A DNA stretch of 15,971 nucleotides from Synergistales bacterium. Lineage in GTDB: Bacteria > Synergistota > Synergistia > Synergistales > Aminobacteriaceae. A program made the position numbers and the translations under genes. Location of the stretch: the NCBI GenBank assembly GCA_025997935.1, contig BNVG01000034.1:1-15971 (forward strand), read 5' to 3'. The notes under the pieces were generated by a model. It did not search any database. It saw only the letters and a program-made list of their open reading frames with translations, and was not told the origin of the DNA. Of the stretch, positions 1 through 7,664 are shown one piece after another. How positions within the stretch are numbered: position 1 is the first letter of the stretch; each line of letters starts with the position of its first letter.

Positions 1-159
1 GCGGGCGCCGGAGATAAGGTCAGCCAAAATGTCCTCGCCGCCTTCTTCGGCCAAAGTCATCAAGGCCTCCTCTATCGACGTCAGCGACGCGCGTATTTCG
101 TTCAACTGGCGCTGCGTGACGTTTAGCCCGGCGTCCAAAGAGCCGTTGCCAAGACACAT
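1..159 (-). CDS. Partial small/N-terminal ORF, helical protein of unknown function
   Basis: An open minus-strand frame of 53 codons runs from an ATG at 159 to the left edge without a stop, so the gene is incomplete. An in-frame TAA lies at 166-168, just upstream of the ATG. The peptide begins MCLGNGSLDAGLNVTQRQLN and continues as a Glu/Leu/Ala-rich amphipathic stretch, probably alpha-helical or coiled coil. The wobble positions are mostly G/C, as in the neighbouring genes, which supports coding. The ATG at 159 has no good ribosome binding site. An internal ATG at 60 has a GAGGAGG five bases upstream and could be the true start. The gene is divergent from the histidine kinase, with only 45 bp between them. 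I do not recognise the family. Confidence 0.45.
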   Translation of the reverse strand, partial: MCLGNGSLDAGLNVTQRQLNEIRASLTSIEEALMTLAEEGGEDILADLISGAR

Positions 160-204
160 ATCCGTTATTTTTTTTAGATTCCTTGGCATGGAGAGGAACT
201 GTTT

Positions 205-3180
205 ATGGCGCAAAAATTTCGTAAAAGAACGGGAACAATCGAACCCTATAAGTCAGGCGCCATTATAGCGGCTTTGACGGTTCTGGTTGTTTCGGTCTTC
301 TTTTATATTTTTTTTCTTAGCGGTTCAGTCGCGGCGGATGACGTATCCGATATGACCGCGCCGCTCGGCGCGCCTTATGTCTCATACCTTGACATACCCG
401 GCGTGACGCGCCTCGACATCGAGGAAGTCGAGGCTTTGCGCCTCAAAAGGAACAAGTTTGTGTTCGGCGTACTCTTGGGGACGGAGGCGTTTTATGACGA
501 GGACAACAAAATAAGCGGTTTTACGAGCTCGTTTTGCGACTTTCTCACCGATATATTCGGCATACCGTTCGAGCCGCGTTTTTATGACTGGGATGGCCTT
601 ATGAATGCCTTCGAGTCTGGCGAGGTGGATTTTGTAGGGGAGTTGACCGCTACCCCGGCGCGCAAAGAGACATATTTAATGACGGACGCCATAGCTCAGC
701 GCACCGTAAAAAGAGCGCGGCTTGTCGGCGCGACCGACATCTCAGACGTAGCGCTGACGCGCCCGCTTCGCTACGCGTTCCTGCACGATACGATGACGCT
801 TGACCAGATAGTGCCCGCGCTGTTGTATGAATTTGAAAGTATTTTTGTCGGCGACTACGCGGAAGCCCACGACATGTTGAAAACCGGACGGGCTGACGCG
901 TTTTTCGACGAGGATTCCATGGAGGCCGCCTTCGACGCCTACGACGACGTCAAAATAGAGACGTTTCTCCCGTTGGTACACAGTGACGTTTCTTTGTCGG
1001 CAAAAAACCCCGATTTGACGCCCGTTATAAATATCGTCCAAAAAGCGCTGGACGACGGCCTCGCGCGTTATACGGCGGAGCTTTACGACCTCGGAAAACA
1101 AAAATACGCGCGAAGCAAATTTCTCGCAAAATTGGACAATAATGAAAAAGAATACATAAAGGCGCACAGCGGAGCCGGGGGCGCGATCTTAGTCGGTATG
1201 GAACACGATAACTACCCTATCTCGTTTTATAACAGGCGGGACGACGAATGGCAGGGCATAGCCATTGACATACTGAAAGAAATATCGAGCCTTACGGGGT
1301 TGCGTTTCAAGCGGGCGAACGAGGGCGTTACCGAGTGGCCTGAGCTGCTGGAGATGCTCAAGGTCGGCACGTCCTCGCTTGTGACGGATCTGATTCGGAC
1401 AAAAGATCGCGAAGGGAATTTTTTGTGGACTACGGCCTATTATAGCACTGACCACTTTGCGCTTTTGTCGAAGATAAAATTTCCGAACATCGAACCAAAC
1501 GAGGTTATTTTCGCGCGGGTAGGGAACACGAAAGGCACGGCTTACAACGATGTGTTCGACCAGTGGTTCCCCGAGCACAGGAACAGCATCACATACGAAA
1601 ACGCGACGGTCGCTATGGCCGCGATGGAGCGCAACGAGATAGATCTGTTGATGGCCTCGAAGAACTTTCTGCTACACGTTACCAATGCTATGGAGATGCC
1701 CGGCTATAAGACAAATCTCGTGTTCAACAGCGCCTTCAAGTCTACGTTTGGCTTCAACGTAAACGAAGCCACGCTTTGCGGCGTAGTAGACAAGGCCATG
1801 ATGGCCATAGATATAGATAGAATCGCCGAAAGATGGGATCACGGAGCGTTTGATTATCGTGATAAAATGGCTCGCGCCCAGAGGCCGTGGCTTATAGGCA
1901 CATCCGCCCTGAGCGTGGTCGTCCTTGTGTTTTCGTTGCTTTTTCTGCGGCGTCATATACGCTTCTCGCGGAAGCTGGAGATTTTGGTAAGGGAGCGCAC
2001 CAAAGAGCTTGAGGCGCAAACCGAGCTCGCGATGGTGGCCTCCAAGGCCAAGGGCGAGTTTTTGTCCCGTATGAGCCACGAAATCCGCACACCGATGAAC
2101 GCCATCATAGGCATGGTGGCTATAGCCAAAAAAACGGCCAAAGACGCAAAAATTATAAGGGCCTTGAGCGAGATAGACTCCGCCTCCACGCATCTTCTCG
2201 GCATACTCAACGACGTTTTGGATATATCGAAGATAGAGTCCGGCAAATTCACCCTCTTTGCGGAGCCCTTCCGTCTGCGAAGCGCCATGAAAGAAGTGGT
2301 GGATATAATGACAATTCGTTGCGCCGAAAAGGACATAGAGTTTGAGGTCAACTATGACGAGACGCCCGACTACTTCATAACCGGGGATAAACTGCGTCTC
2401 AAGCAGGTACTGATAAACCTTCTCGGAAACGCCGTGAAATTCACGGCTCAGGGCGGAAAGATAGACTTTCTCATAAGCGCCGAAAACGAATCCGAAAACT
2501 CTGTGACAATATCTTTTGACATCCGCGACAACGGGATAGGCATGACCGAGGAACAGGCCGCGAAGGTCTTCAACGCCTTCGAGCAGGCCGACTCCAACAT
2601 AGCGCTCAAATTTGGCGGGACGGGGCTCGGATTGGCCATAAGCCGAAACCTGATAAACAATATGGGCGGGGATATAACCCTGAAAAGCGAGTTTGGCAAG
2701 GGGTCTACGTTCTCTTTTTCGCTCAGCTTCAACAGATGCGAAGATTACATTGACGAAGACGCTGAGGAACTGACAATCCCCGACCTCAGCGGCAAGCGCA
2801 TTCTGCTGGCCGAGGACATAGAGATAAACCGCGTCATACTTATCGAGTTATTGGCCGATACTCACGTATCCATAGACGAGGCGGAGGACGGTATAGCGGC
2901 GGCGGGGCGTTTTTCGGCGTCTCCCGAGGGTTATTACGATCTTATTTTTATGGATGTGCAGATGCCTAACATGAACGGCTACGAGGCCGCGGAAGTTATT
3001 CGCAGGATGAAACGCGGCGACGCCAAAACCGTCCCGATTATCGCGATGACCGCCAACGTCTACCGTGAGGACATAGAACGCGCGTTGTCCGCCGGCATGA
3101 ACGGACACCTCGGAAAACCCGTAGATGTGGCGACTATAATGAAGACCCTTACGCAGTTTCTGTTGCCTGATTGGCTGTAG
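205..3180 (+). CDS. Hybrid sensor histidine kinase with two periplasmic solute-binding (SBP_bac_3-like) domains and a receiver domain
   Basis: This 991-residue inner-membrane kinase probably senses a small molecule in the periplasm and starts a phosphorelay. An N-terminal hydrophobic segment (about 18-43) is followed by two tandem domains resembling the amino-acid-binding SBP_bac_3 family (about 80-295 and 325-550). A second membrane helix (about 561-583) and a short coiled linker come next. The HisKA domain carries SHEIRTPMN, with phospho-acceptor His625. The ATPase domain shows the N box around Asn742, DNGIG at 775-779 and GGTGLGL at 804-810. The C-terminal receiver has the acidic pair E870/D871, phospho-acceptor D917, T949 and K971, so all key residues are present. 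GGAGAGG at 190-196 lies 8 bases before the ATG and fixes the start. The overall layout resembles BvgS/EvgS-type kinases but lacks an Hpt domain, so an Hpt protein elsewhere would have to complete the relay. No cognate response regulator lies in the window. The gene converges on the transglycosylase gene with an 8-bp gap. Confidence 0.95.
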   Translation: MAQKFRKRTGTIEPYKSGAIIAALTVLVVSVFFYIFFLSGSVAADDVSDMTAPLGAPYVSYLDIPGVTRLDIEEVEALRLKRNKFVFGVLLGTEAFYDEDNKISGFTSSFCDFLTDIFGIPFEPRFYDWDGLMNAFESGEVDFVGELTATPARKETYLMTDAIAQRTVKRARLVGATDISDVALTRPLRYAFLHDTMTLDQIVPALLYEFESIFVGDYAEAHDMLKTGRADAFFDEDSMEAAFDAYDDVKIETFLPLVHSDVSLSAKNPDLTPVINIVQKALDDGLARYTAELYDLGKQKYARSKFLAKLDNNEKEYIKAHSGAGGAILVGMEHDNYPISFYNRRDDEWQGIAIDILKEISSLTGLRFKRANEGVTEWPELLEMLKVGTSSLVTDLIRTKDREGNFLWTTAYYSTDHFALLSKIKFPNIEPNEVIFARVGNTKGTAYNDVFDQWFPEHRNSITYENATVAMAAMERNEIDLLMASKNFLLHVTNAMEMPGYKTNLVFNSAFKSTFGFNVNEATLCGVVDKAMMAIDIDRIAERWDHGAFDYRDKMARAQRPWLIGTSALSVVVLVFSLLFLRRHIRFSRKLEILVRERTKELEAQTELAMVASKAKGEFLSRMSHEIRTPMNAIIGMVAIAKKTAKDAKIIRALSEIDSASTHLLGILNDVLDISKIESGKFTLFAEPFRLRSAMKEVVDIMTIRCAEKDIEFEVNYDETPDYFITGDKLRLKQVLINLLGNAVKFTAQGGKIDFLISAENESENSVTISFDIRDNGIGMTEEQAAKVFNAFEQADSNIALKFGGTGLGLAISRNLINNMGGDITLKSEFGKGSTFSFSLSFNRCEDYIDEDAEELTIPDLSGKRILLAEDIEINRVILIELLADTHVSIDEAEDGIAAAGRFSASPEGYYDLIFMDVQMPNMNGYEAAEVIRRMKRGDAKTVPIIAMTANVYREDIERALSAGMNGHLGKPVDVATIMKTLTQFLLPDWL

Positions 3181-3188
3181 GGGAAGTT

Positions 3189-3944
3189 TTATCCTCGAGA
3201 GAGCCTATCCATATACGAGTTTTCTAAGTTGTACAGCGAAAGCAGAACTTTATCGGCCAACCGCTTGTTCCCCGCGCTGTAATAGAGAATAGCGCCCCTC
3301 GTGTCGTAGTCCGCCCTTTCCCGGCATTTCGAGAGAATCTCGATGCCCACCAAAAGGTTGTTCTTGGGGTTAAACATATCCTTGGCGTGCTTGATGTCAG
3401 GGTATTGTTTGCGGATTTTTTTCTGATGAACGCGCCAGCGAACCTGCATAAGCCCGTAGTCCCCGCCGCGCGAAACCGCGTCGCGTCGCGCCGAAGACTC
3501 GTTTACGATCATCGACGCCACAAGAAGCGGGTTCTGTTTGAATTTGTCGGAAACCTGAATGATAAGTACGGCGTATTCCTGGGCCTGAGCGTCGCTCAGG
3601 CGTTTGTTGTACTGTTTGAGTAGCGTCGCTATGCTTTTTCTCTTGGCGTCGTTTCTTTTTTGGACGCTACAACGCTTCTCGGCCGTCTCTATCTCGCCCG
3701 CCCTGTTCCCGGCCAAAGACAACGGCGAGACGTTTTTTTTCTTGTCGGCTACCACCCGCGCTTCCGGTTTGGGCAGGGGCTTTATAATATCTCCGCTGAG
3801 CGTATCAGCCGAGAAAGATTTGGGAAATAACAGCTTAGGAGTCTCTTTCTGTCTCTGTAAAGCAAAGTCATAACGCTCCAACTCAGCGGAAGCCTCCGAC
3901 GCGAAAAGCGCGAACGCCGCCGCGAGCGTCCATATAATCCTCAT
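3189..3944 (-). CDS. Secreted lytic transglycosylase, SLT domain
   Basis: This 251-residue protein probably cleaves the glycan strands of peptidoglycan in the periplasm. A signal peptide (1-20, cleavage after ASA) leads into a low-complexity charged region of about 100 residues, then the SLT (family 1, PF01464-like) domain at about 125-245. The catalytic glutamate is most likely E149 in IVNESS, followed by the conserved GLMQV at 164-168 and the YYSAGN motif at 221-226. The sequence is short for a stand-alone Slt70 and matches the small SLT/MltC/EmtA-like type without a lipobox. A GGGGTG sits 8 bases before the ATG and may serve as the ribosome binding site. It lies 72 bp downstream of the TolC-family gene on the same strand, so the two may share a transcript; wall remodelling around a trans-envelope channel would make sense. 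An A8 tract (3733-3740, minus strand) lies within the charged region. Confidence 0.9.
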   Translation of the reverse strand: MRIIWTLAAAFALFASEASAELERYDFALQRQKETPKLLFPKSFSADTLSGDIIKPLPKPEARVVADKKKNVSPLSLAGNRAGEIETAEKRCSVQKRNDAKRKSIATLLKQYNKRLSDAQAQEYAVLIIQVSDKFKQNPLLVASMIVNESSARRDAVSRGGDYGLMQVRWRVHQKKIRKQYPDIKHAKDMFNPKNNLLVGIEILSKCRERADYDTRGAILYYSAGNKRLADKVLLSLYNLENSYMDRLSRG

Positions 3945-4016
3945 TGACCAACACCCCGCTTAAATCTCTTCCGTATATTTTGAGGTATATCAGCTTTTTC
4001 GTTTCTATAGCTCGCC

Positions 4017-5444
4017 TTACTTTCCGTCTTTGTCCGCGTCAGGTTTGCCCGATATTCTGGGCTTGATCAAGAGCGTCTCGTCCGTCACGTCGTTTCCCTT
4101 GCCATAGCGGACGACGGCCTCTTTCCAGGTTCCTTCCTCGCTTGGCGCGTAGTCTCCGACGGCCCTGCGAAGCTGAACCAGCGCTATATACATCCCCCTG
4201 ACCGCGTCGAGGTAGTCGGTGCGTACCTGTTGATTTTCGGTCTGGGCGTTAATAAGGTCTATCTGCGCCCCCATGCCCTCGTTGTACATGAGCTCCGTTA
4301 TGCGAAGCTCTTCGTCGGAGCGCTCCACCTGGCGTTTTTTCGCCTTCTCCAAGGATTGCGCCTTGTCCCAGTTGTTGAGCGCCACGGACAGCTCTAACTT
4401 TGTGGTGTTTTCGAGCGACATCAAATTGGCCTCCGCCGCCTGTATGAGCCTGTCGGTGTTCAGCGTTTTGTATTTTGTCTCGTGTCCGTCCGTGATGGGG
4501 ATATTCAGGGTTATGGACGCGCCGAGCTCGCTTTTCTGAGGCGTGGAGGAGTTCCATGGGTCGCTCCAGGGCGTCCAGCGAATGGCGGCGGACAGAGTGG
4601 GGGACAACCCCTTGGCGGCCAATTTTTTGAGCAGTTTGCTTCGCTCCAAGGAGAGTCGGGCGGAGCGCGCGTCGGGCCGGGAGAGAATCGCTTTCTCGAA
4701 CGTGGCGCTGACCGTGAATCTCGGCACGGTCAGCGGCTCGTCCACGGGAGCGACGTCCGTTCCGCCCGTGAGGGCCGCCAATGTCGCAAGGAGCGTTTTG
4801 TACTGAGACTGAGCCTCCGTGACCAAACTTTCGGCGGCCACCACCTGAGCCTCGGAGCGGATGAGGTCGAGCTTGGGGACGAGCTGTTGCCTGAACTTTT
4901 CCTCAGTCACGCGGTTGTTTTCGAGCCTCTGACGCAGAACGTCAACTTGAAGGGCGATATTTTCGCGCGCCAGAACCGCCGCCCAGTAGTTTTCTTCAGC
5001 CGTGGCGAAGAGCGTGTTCACGCTGTTGTCAAAAGCGGCGCGCTGCGCCTCGTAATAGAGAATCTGTTGTTTTTCGTCTAACGTGTACTCTCCTGAAATG
5101 TCAAAGCGATGAGAAAGCCCGAGCGACGTGTTGTAAACCATCGCGTTTCTGTTGTTGGCGTCGCCTGTCTTTTGGTTCGTGGCGTAAGAGGCGCTGCCCG
5201 ACGCCGACAGGCTCGGGCGCTGATACGACACGCCCGCCATGACGCTGTAATAGGCCGCCTCGACGTTTTTTACGCCGGCCCTGAGCGAATGGTTTCCGTC
5301 CCTCACCATCTCCATATATCGCTCAAGGGTCACGCCCTGCGCGACGACGCGCTCCGCCGAGTCCGAAGGCGCGGCCCCAAAAAACGCCGCCGCGAAAGCC
5401 GCTATGAACGACGCGCCGAGAATGGGTACTCTAAAAAATTTCAA
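4017..5444 (-). CDS. TolC-family outer-membrane efflux protein
   Basis: This protein is an outer-membrane channel of the TolC/OEP family, which partners inner-membrane exporters for drug efflux or type I secretion. It has a signal peptide with a long Ala/Phe-rich core and a typical length of 475-484 residues. Two internally related helical halves match OEP domains (about 48-240 and 255-445), with long heptad-like stretches rich in Gln, Glu and Ala and the common YNEGMGAQIDLINAQ type of motif near the second hairpin. The longest frame starts at ATG 5471, but that codon lacks a ribosome binding site and its first codons overlap an inverted repeat. I prefer TTG 5444, which has GGGGTGAG ending 4 bases upstream and gives a compact signal peptide beginning MKFFRVPILG. 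The start remains uncertain. No RND, MFP or ABC partner lies in the window, so this is an orphan outer component here. Confidence 0.92.
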   Translation of the reverse strand: MKFFRVPILGASFIAAFAAAFFGAAPSDSAERVVAQGVTLERYMEMVRDGNHSLRAGVKNVEAAYYSVMAGVSYQRPSLSASGSASYATNQKTGDANNRNAMVYNTSLGLSHRFDISGEYTLDEKQQILYYEAQRAAFDNSVNTLFATAEENYWAAVLARENIALQVDVLRQRLENNRVTEEKFRQQLVPKLDLIRSEAQVVAAESLVTEAQSQYKTLLATLAALTGGTDVAPVDEPLTVPRFTVSATFEKAILSRPDARSARLSLERSKLLKKLAAKGLSPTLSAAIRWTPWSDPWNSSTPQKSELGASITLNIPITDGHETKYKTLNTDRLIQAAEANLMSLENTTKLELSVALNNWDKAQSLEKAKKRQVERSDEELRITELMYNEGMGAQIDLINAQTENQQVRTDYLDAVRGMYIALVQLRRAVGDYAPSEEGTWKEAVVRYGKGNDVTDETLLIKPRISGKPDADKDGK

Positions 5445-5458
5445 TAAACTCACCCCGT

Positions 5459-5512
5459 TGTTAATATACATATAACATATCCATAAATGACAGTATCGTT
5501 TTTATATTAACA
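5459..5512. promoter_or_regulatory. Inverted pair of 10-bp repeats in the TolC-gene promoter region (possible operator)
   Basis: TGTTAATATA at 5459-5468 recurs as its exact reverse complement at 5503-5512. The two copies are 44 bp apart centre to centre, about four helical turns, with an AT-rich spacer. The pair lies between the terminator of the upstream gene and the TolC-family start, where the promoter must be. This could be a dimer-binding operator that allows looping, or a chance product of AT-rich sequence. I could not assign a clear -35/-10 pair. Confidence 0.35.
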
Positions 5513-5584
5513 CAAAAAAATCAAAAATGACGGGCAGTCCTTGCCGAGACAACAGCGGAAGACGTCGCGCGCAACGTCTTCCGC
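5513..5584 (-). terminator. Probable transcription terminator of the His/Arg-rich secreted protein gene
   Basis: Eighteen bases past the stop codon of the minus-strand gene lies a perfect 11-bp stem (5555-5565 with 5574-5584) and an 8-base GC-rich loop. A second small hairpin (5533-5536 with 5542-5545) follows. Two T runs on the transcribed strand come next, of five and seven bases (5527-5523 and 5520-5514). The strong first stem is not directly followed by the T run, so termination may use the second hairpin or need a factor. Confidence 0.55.
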
Positions 5585-5601
5585 ATAATTATTGACCATT
5601 T

Positions 5602-6048
5602 TTACCTGTGATGTCGCGGTCTCGCGTCCCGAGTGTGTGGGCGGGGGGCGGGACGGTGGGCCGGGCCGGGCCGTCGGTCGGGGTTCGGGCGGTGAATCCG
5701 CGGACGCCATTCGTCACGGTCATAGCGGCCATAATCATGATACCTATAATTGGGGCCTGGGCGATGAATGTCGCGGCGGTCGCGGTCGCGATGGTGATGA
5801 TTCTTGAATATATTATATAAAACCGCCGCCCCTGCTATGACGACCACCGCCTTGAGCAAATCGCTACCGCCGTCGTCGCTTCTGAACTCCTCGCGCGAAT
5901 CGCGGCCTGAATCATAAGAGCCGCCCTCCCTCTGAACGGCGCTCACTTCTCCCTCCGCGGCGCAGGCGATCGTCGCGCCGGGCACCGCGAAGCACAAAAC
6001 AATTGCCGTCGCCGCCATGCCGAGCCATCTGCATTCAACTTTTCTCAT
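5602..6048 (-). CDS. Small secreted or membrane-attached His/Arg/Pro-rich protein, function unknown
   Basis: This 148-residue protein has a signal peptide with cleavage near residues 30-31 (IACAAEGE). An acidic, Ser/Gly/Asp-rich segment (about 35-62) is followed by a second hydrophobic stretch, LLKAVVVIAGAAVLYNIF at 64-81. The C-terminal 65 residues are strongly basic, rich in His, Arg, Pro and Tyr, with HHH at 84-86 and repeated HRP units, ending RHHR. The tail could bind metal ions, an acidic polymer or the envelope; that is inference only. GGGAG lies 11 bases before the ATG. Similar small proteins with a glycine-zipper-like helix and a basic tail occur widely as uncharacterised envelope proteins, and I do not recognise a named family. 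It has its own downstream terminator, and the 120-bp region upstream (6049-6168) probably holds its promoter, although I could not assign boxes there. Confidence 0.75.
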   Translation of the reverse strand: MRKVECRWLGMAATAIVLCFAVPGATIACAAEGEVSAVQREGGSYDSGRDSREEFRSDDGGSDLLKAVVVIAGAAVLYNIFKNHHHRDRDRRDIHRPGPNYRYHDYGRYDRDEWRPRIHRPNPDRRPGPAHRPAPRPHTRDARPRHHR

Positions 6049-6168
6049 CTTCTTTGCATCTCCCTTCGGTTAAGTCAATACGCGTATCCCAAAACCAATC
6101 TGTCGAGAATAATACGCCCCCGCCATGCGCTACACATCGTACATTCAAGCTGAGTTGGGGTTGTACAT

Positions 6169-6555
6169 TTATTCAATTTCGCCCCCGAGCCATTTTAAGC
6201 GGCTTCTGACGTGCGCGACCCAGGGCGAGGACAATCTGGCCGTATCATATTTTTCAAGAAATTTCTCCAAAACGGCGACGGCTTCTTTTTCTTTCGGCTC
6301 CTCAAACTCGTCGAGATAGAGATTTGAAAGCTCCCAGTAAGCCTCCTCCGCTTCGGGCGTATCCGGGCATTCGTCCATGATTCGCAGATAGAGGGCCTCC
6401 TTTTCTTTGGCGGAGTCGGGCGGAAGGCGCGAGACGGAGAAGCGGAGGGACAGAGCCAAAGCCCTTTGATCCGCGCTGCTGATGTTTTCCGCGAAAGACG
6501 GCGCGCAGGGCGCAAGAAAAATGAAAACAAAAATCGCCAGGATAAATTTTCTCAT
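6169..6555 (-). CDS. Small secreted TPR-like helical protein
   Basis: This 128-residue protein is predicted to be exported: a signal peptide of about 22 residues (MRKFILAIFVFIFLAPCAPS, then FA) precedes the mature chain. The rest reads as two or three helix-turn-helix units typical of TPR or BamD/YbgF-like repeats, with patterns such as ALYLRIMDECPDTPEAEEAY and LSNLYLDEF and short loops at Pro and Asp. A protein-protein scaffold role in the periplasm is likely, but the partner is unknown. The frame is open from an ATG at 6570. I chose ATG 6555 because GGAGG sits 8 bases before it and the signal peptide then begins directly with MRK. The gene is divergent from the thioredoxin-like gene, with 61 bp between the chosen starts. 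Confidence 0.75.
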   Translation of the reverse strand: MRKFILAIFVFIFLAPCAPSFAENISSADQRALALSLRFSVSRLPPDSAKEKEALYLRIMDECPDTPEAEEAYWELSNLYLDEFEEPKEKEAVAVLEKFLEKYDTARLSSPWVAHVRSRLKWLGGEIE

Positions 6556-6616
6556 TTCGAACGCCTCCATTTCAATATGATATTATTATAGCAATTCTTG
6601 AAGGGAGGGTTTCGTG

Positions 6617-6955
6617 ATGGCTGTGAAATTAAAGGTGTTTTTGCAGGAGCAGGCGTATATCGGAGGGTGTTGCACCGCTATGGTATGCCAGTCTACGGAC
6701 GGCGAACCGCTGTTTCCGCGTTTAGATGAGTATGTCAGCGGCGCTAAAAAATTGCTGTCGGCGGTCAGCAAGACCTACGGCGACAAAGTGGAGATAGCCG
6801 TGGTGAATCCGTCGGGCCTCACAGCGATTTGGGATAATTTTCGCCTAAAGATAAAACCTGAGACCCCCGCGTGGGTGCTGGGCGGAAAGAAAATTTTCGA
6901 GGGTATTCCGGAGCTTGGCGAGCTTCAGGCCGCGCTCGACGCGGCGCTGAGTTAG
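6617..6955 (+). CDS. Small cysteine-rich thioredoxin-fold-like protein
   Basis: This 112-residue cytoplasmic protein has no signal peptide. An N-terminal beta strand (VKLKVFLQ) leads into a cysteine cluster, GGCCTAMVCQS, where thioredoxin-fold proteins carry their redox or metal site. Later come VEIAVVNPS and the stretch TPAWVLGGKKIFEGIPELGE, which has the cis-Pro-like TPAW and the late strand-helix order of a thioredoxin fold. The CCxxxxC spacing recalls the metalloid-binding CCxxxxC of ArsD, but no ars gene is nearby and the rest does not match well, so this is only a hint. GGGAGGG at 6603-6609 precedes GTG 6614 by 4 bases and ATG 6617 by 7, so ATG 6617 is preferred. The flavoprotein gene follows 34 bp later on the same strand, which suggests a joint redox task. 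Confidence 0.75.
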   Translation: MAVKLKVFLQEQAYIGGCCTAMVCQSTDGEPLFPRLDEYVSGAKKLLSAVSKTYGDKVEIAVVNPSGLTAIWDNFRLKIKPETPAWVLGGKKIFEGIPELGELQAALDAALS

Positions 6956-6989
6956 CGCGCCAAGACGGGCCAGAGAGGATAAATTATCG

Positions 6990-7637
6990 ATGAAAGCCAT
7001 TGCTATAAACGGTTCTCCGAGAAAAGGCTGGAACACGGCCAAACTACTGCAAAGCGCGCTGGACGGGGCCAAAGCGGCCGGGGCGGAGGGTGAGATGGTT
7101 CACCTGTACGACCTCAATTTTAAGGGTTGCGTAAGCTGTTTTGCCTGCATGAAAGCGGACGGCTCCGGGATGTGGCGTTGCGCCCAAAGGGACGACCTCC
7201 AGCCGGTGTTGGCTCGCGTCATGGAGGCGGATGTCGTGTTCGTCGGCTCCCCGATATACTGGGGCAACGTGACGGGCGAGACGCGATGCTTTTTGGAGAG
7301 ATTGGCTTTTATGAACGGGAGCTACGACGGCGAACAAGGCCCCAAAAGCGACAATAAGACCTCGGCGGCGCTTTTCTTTACGATGAACGTGCGCGAGGAT
7401 CAGGCTAAGGATGATTTTGGGTATGTTCCGATGTTTGAGCAGAACTTCTCCCTGCTGAACCTTGGCGGAAAGAAAGAGTATTACGCCTGCTACAACACAT
7501 GGCAGTTCAGCAATTACTCAGACTACATGAACAAGATCTTCGACATCGAGGACAAGCGGAAATGGCGCGAGGAACACTTTCCCATCGACCTGAAAAACGC
7601 CTATGAAATCGGCCTAAGATTGACGAAACAAATATGA
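6990..7637 (+). CDS. Flavodoxin-fold NAD(P)H:FMN oxidoreductase family protein, iron-sulfur-flavoprotein-like
   Basis: This 215-residue cytoplasmic protein is predicted to bind FMN and transfer electrons. It starts with the phosphate-binding strand-loop MKAIAINGSPRKGWNTAKLL, typical of the NADPH-dependent FMN reductase and flavodoxin_2 families. The strand and loop ADVVFVGSPIYWGNVTGETR also matches those families. Between them lies CVSCFACMKADGSGMWRC, a compact Cys-X2-Cys-X2-Cys-X10-Cys pattern close to the 4Fe-4S site of archaeal iron-sulfur flavoproteins (Isf). Many relatives keep the cysteines without a proven cluster, so the cluster is inference. AGAGGA lies about 11 bases before the ATG. 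It is the second gene of a pair with the cysteine-rich thioredoxin-like protein. An 18-bp palindrome lies 28 bp after the stop and may end the transcript. Confidence 0.88.
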   Translation: MKAIAINGSPRKGWNTAKLLQSALDGAKAAGAEGEMVHLYDLNFKGCVSCFACMKADGSGMWRCAQRDDLQPVLARVMEADVVFVGSPIYWGNVTGETRCFLERLAFMNGSYDGEQGPKSDNKTSAALFFTMNVREDQAKDDFGYVPMFEQNFSLLNLGGKKEYYACYNTWQFSNYSDYMNKIFDIEDKRKWREEHFPIDLKNAYEIGLRLTKQI

Positions 7638-7664
7638 TTATAGGGTGGTTTCAGGAACACCTCA

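Noticed and set aside
3181..3188. Terminator between the histidine kinase and the transglycosylase gene
   Set aside because: The gap is only 8 bp and I see no stem with a T run in it or close beside it.
3733..3740. A8/T8 tract in the transglycosylase gene as a phase-variation switch
   Set aside because: Eight bases is short for phase variation, the frame is intact and similar T8 runs occur at 168-175 and 308-315. There is no further evidence.
4482..5081. 199-residue plus-strand frame opposite the TolC-family gene
   Set aside because: It is antisense to a well-supported gene, has no family resemblance and has shadow-type composition (Gly/Arg/Val-rich).
5507..5710. 67-residue minus-strand frame at the end of the His/Arg-rich gene
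   Set aside because: It overlaps the real gene in another frame and runs through the terminator hairpin. The Pro/Arg-rich part is a shadow of the GC-rich tail codons.
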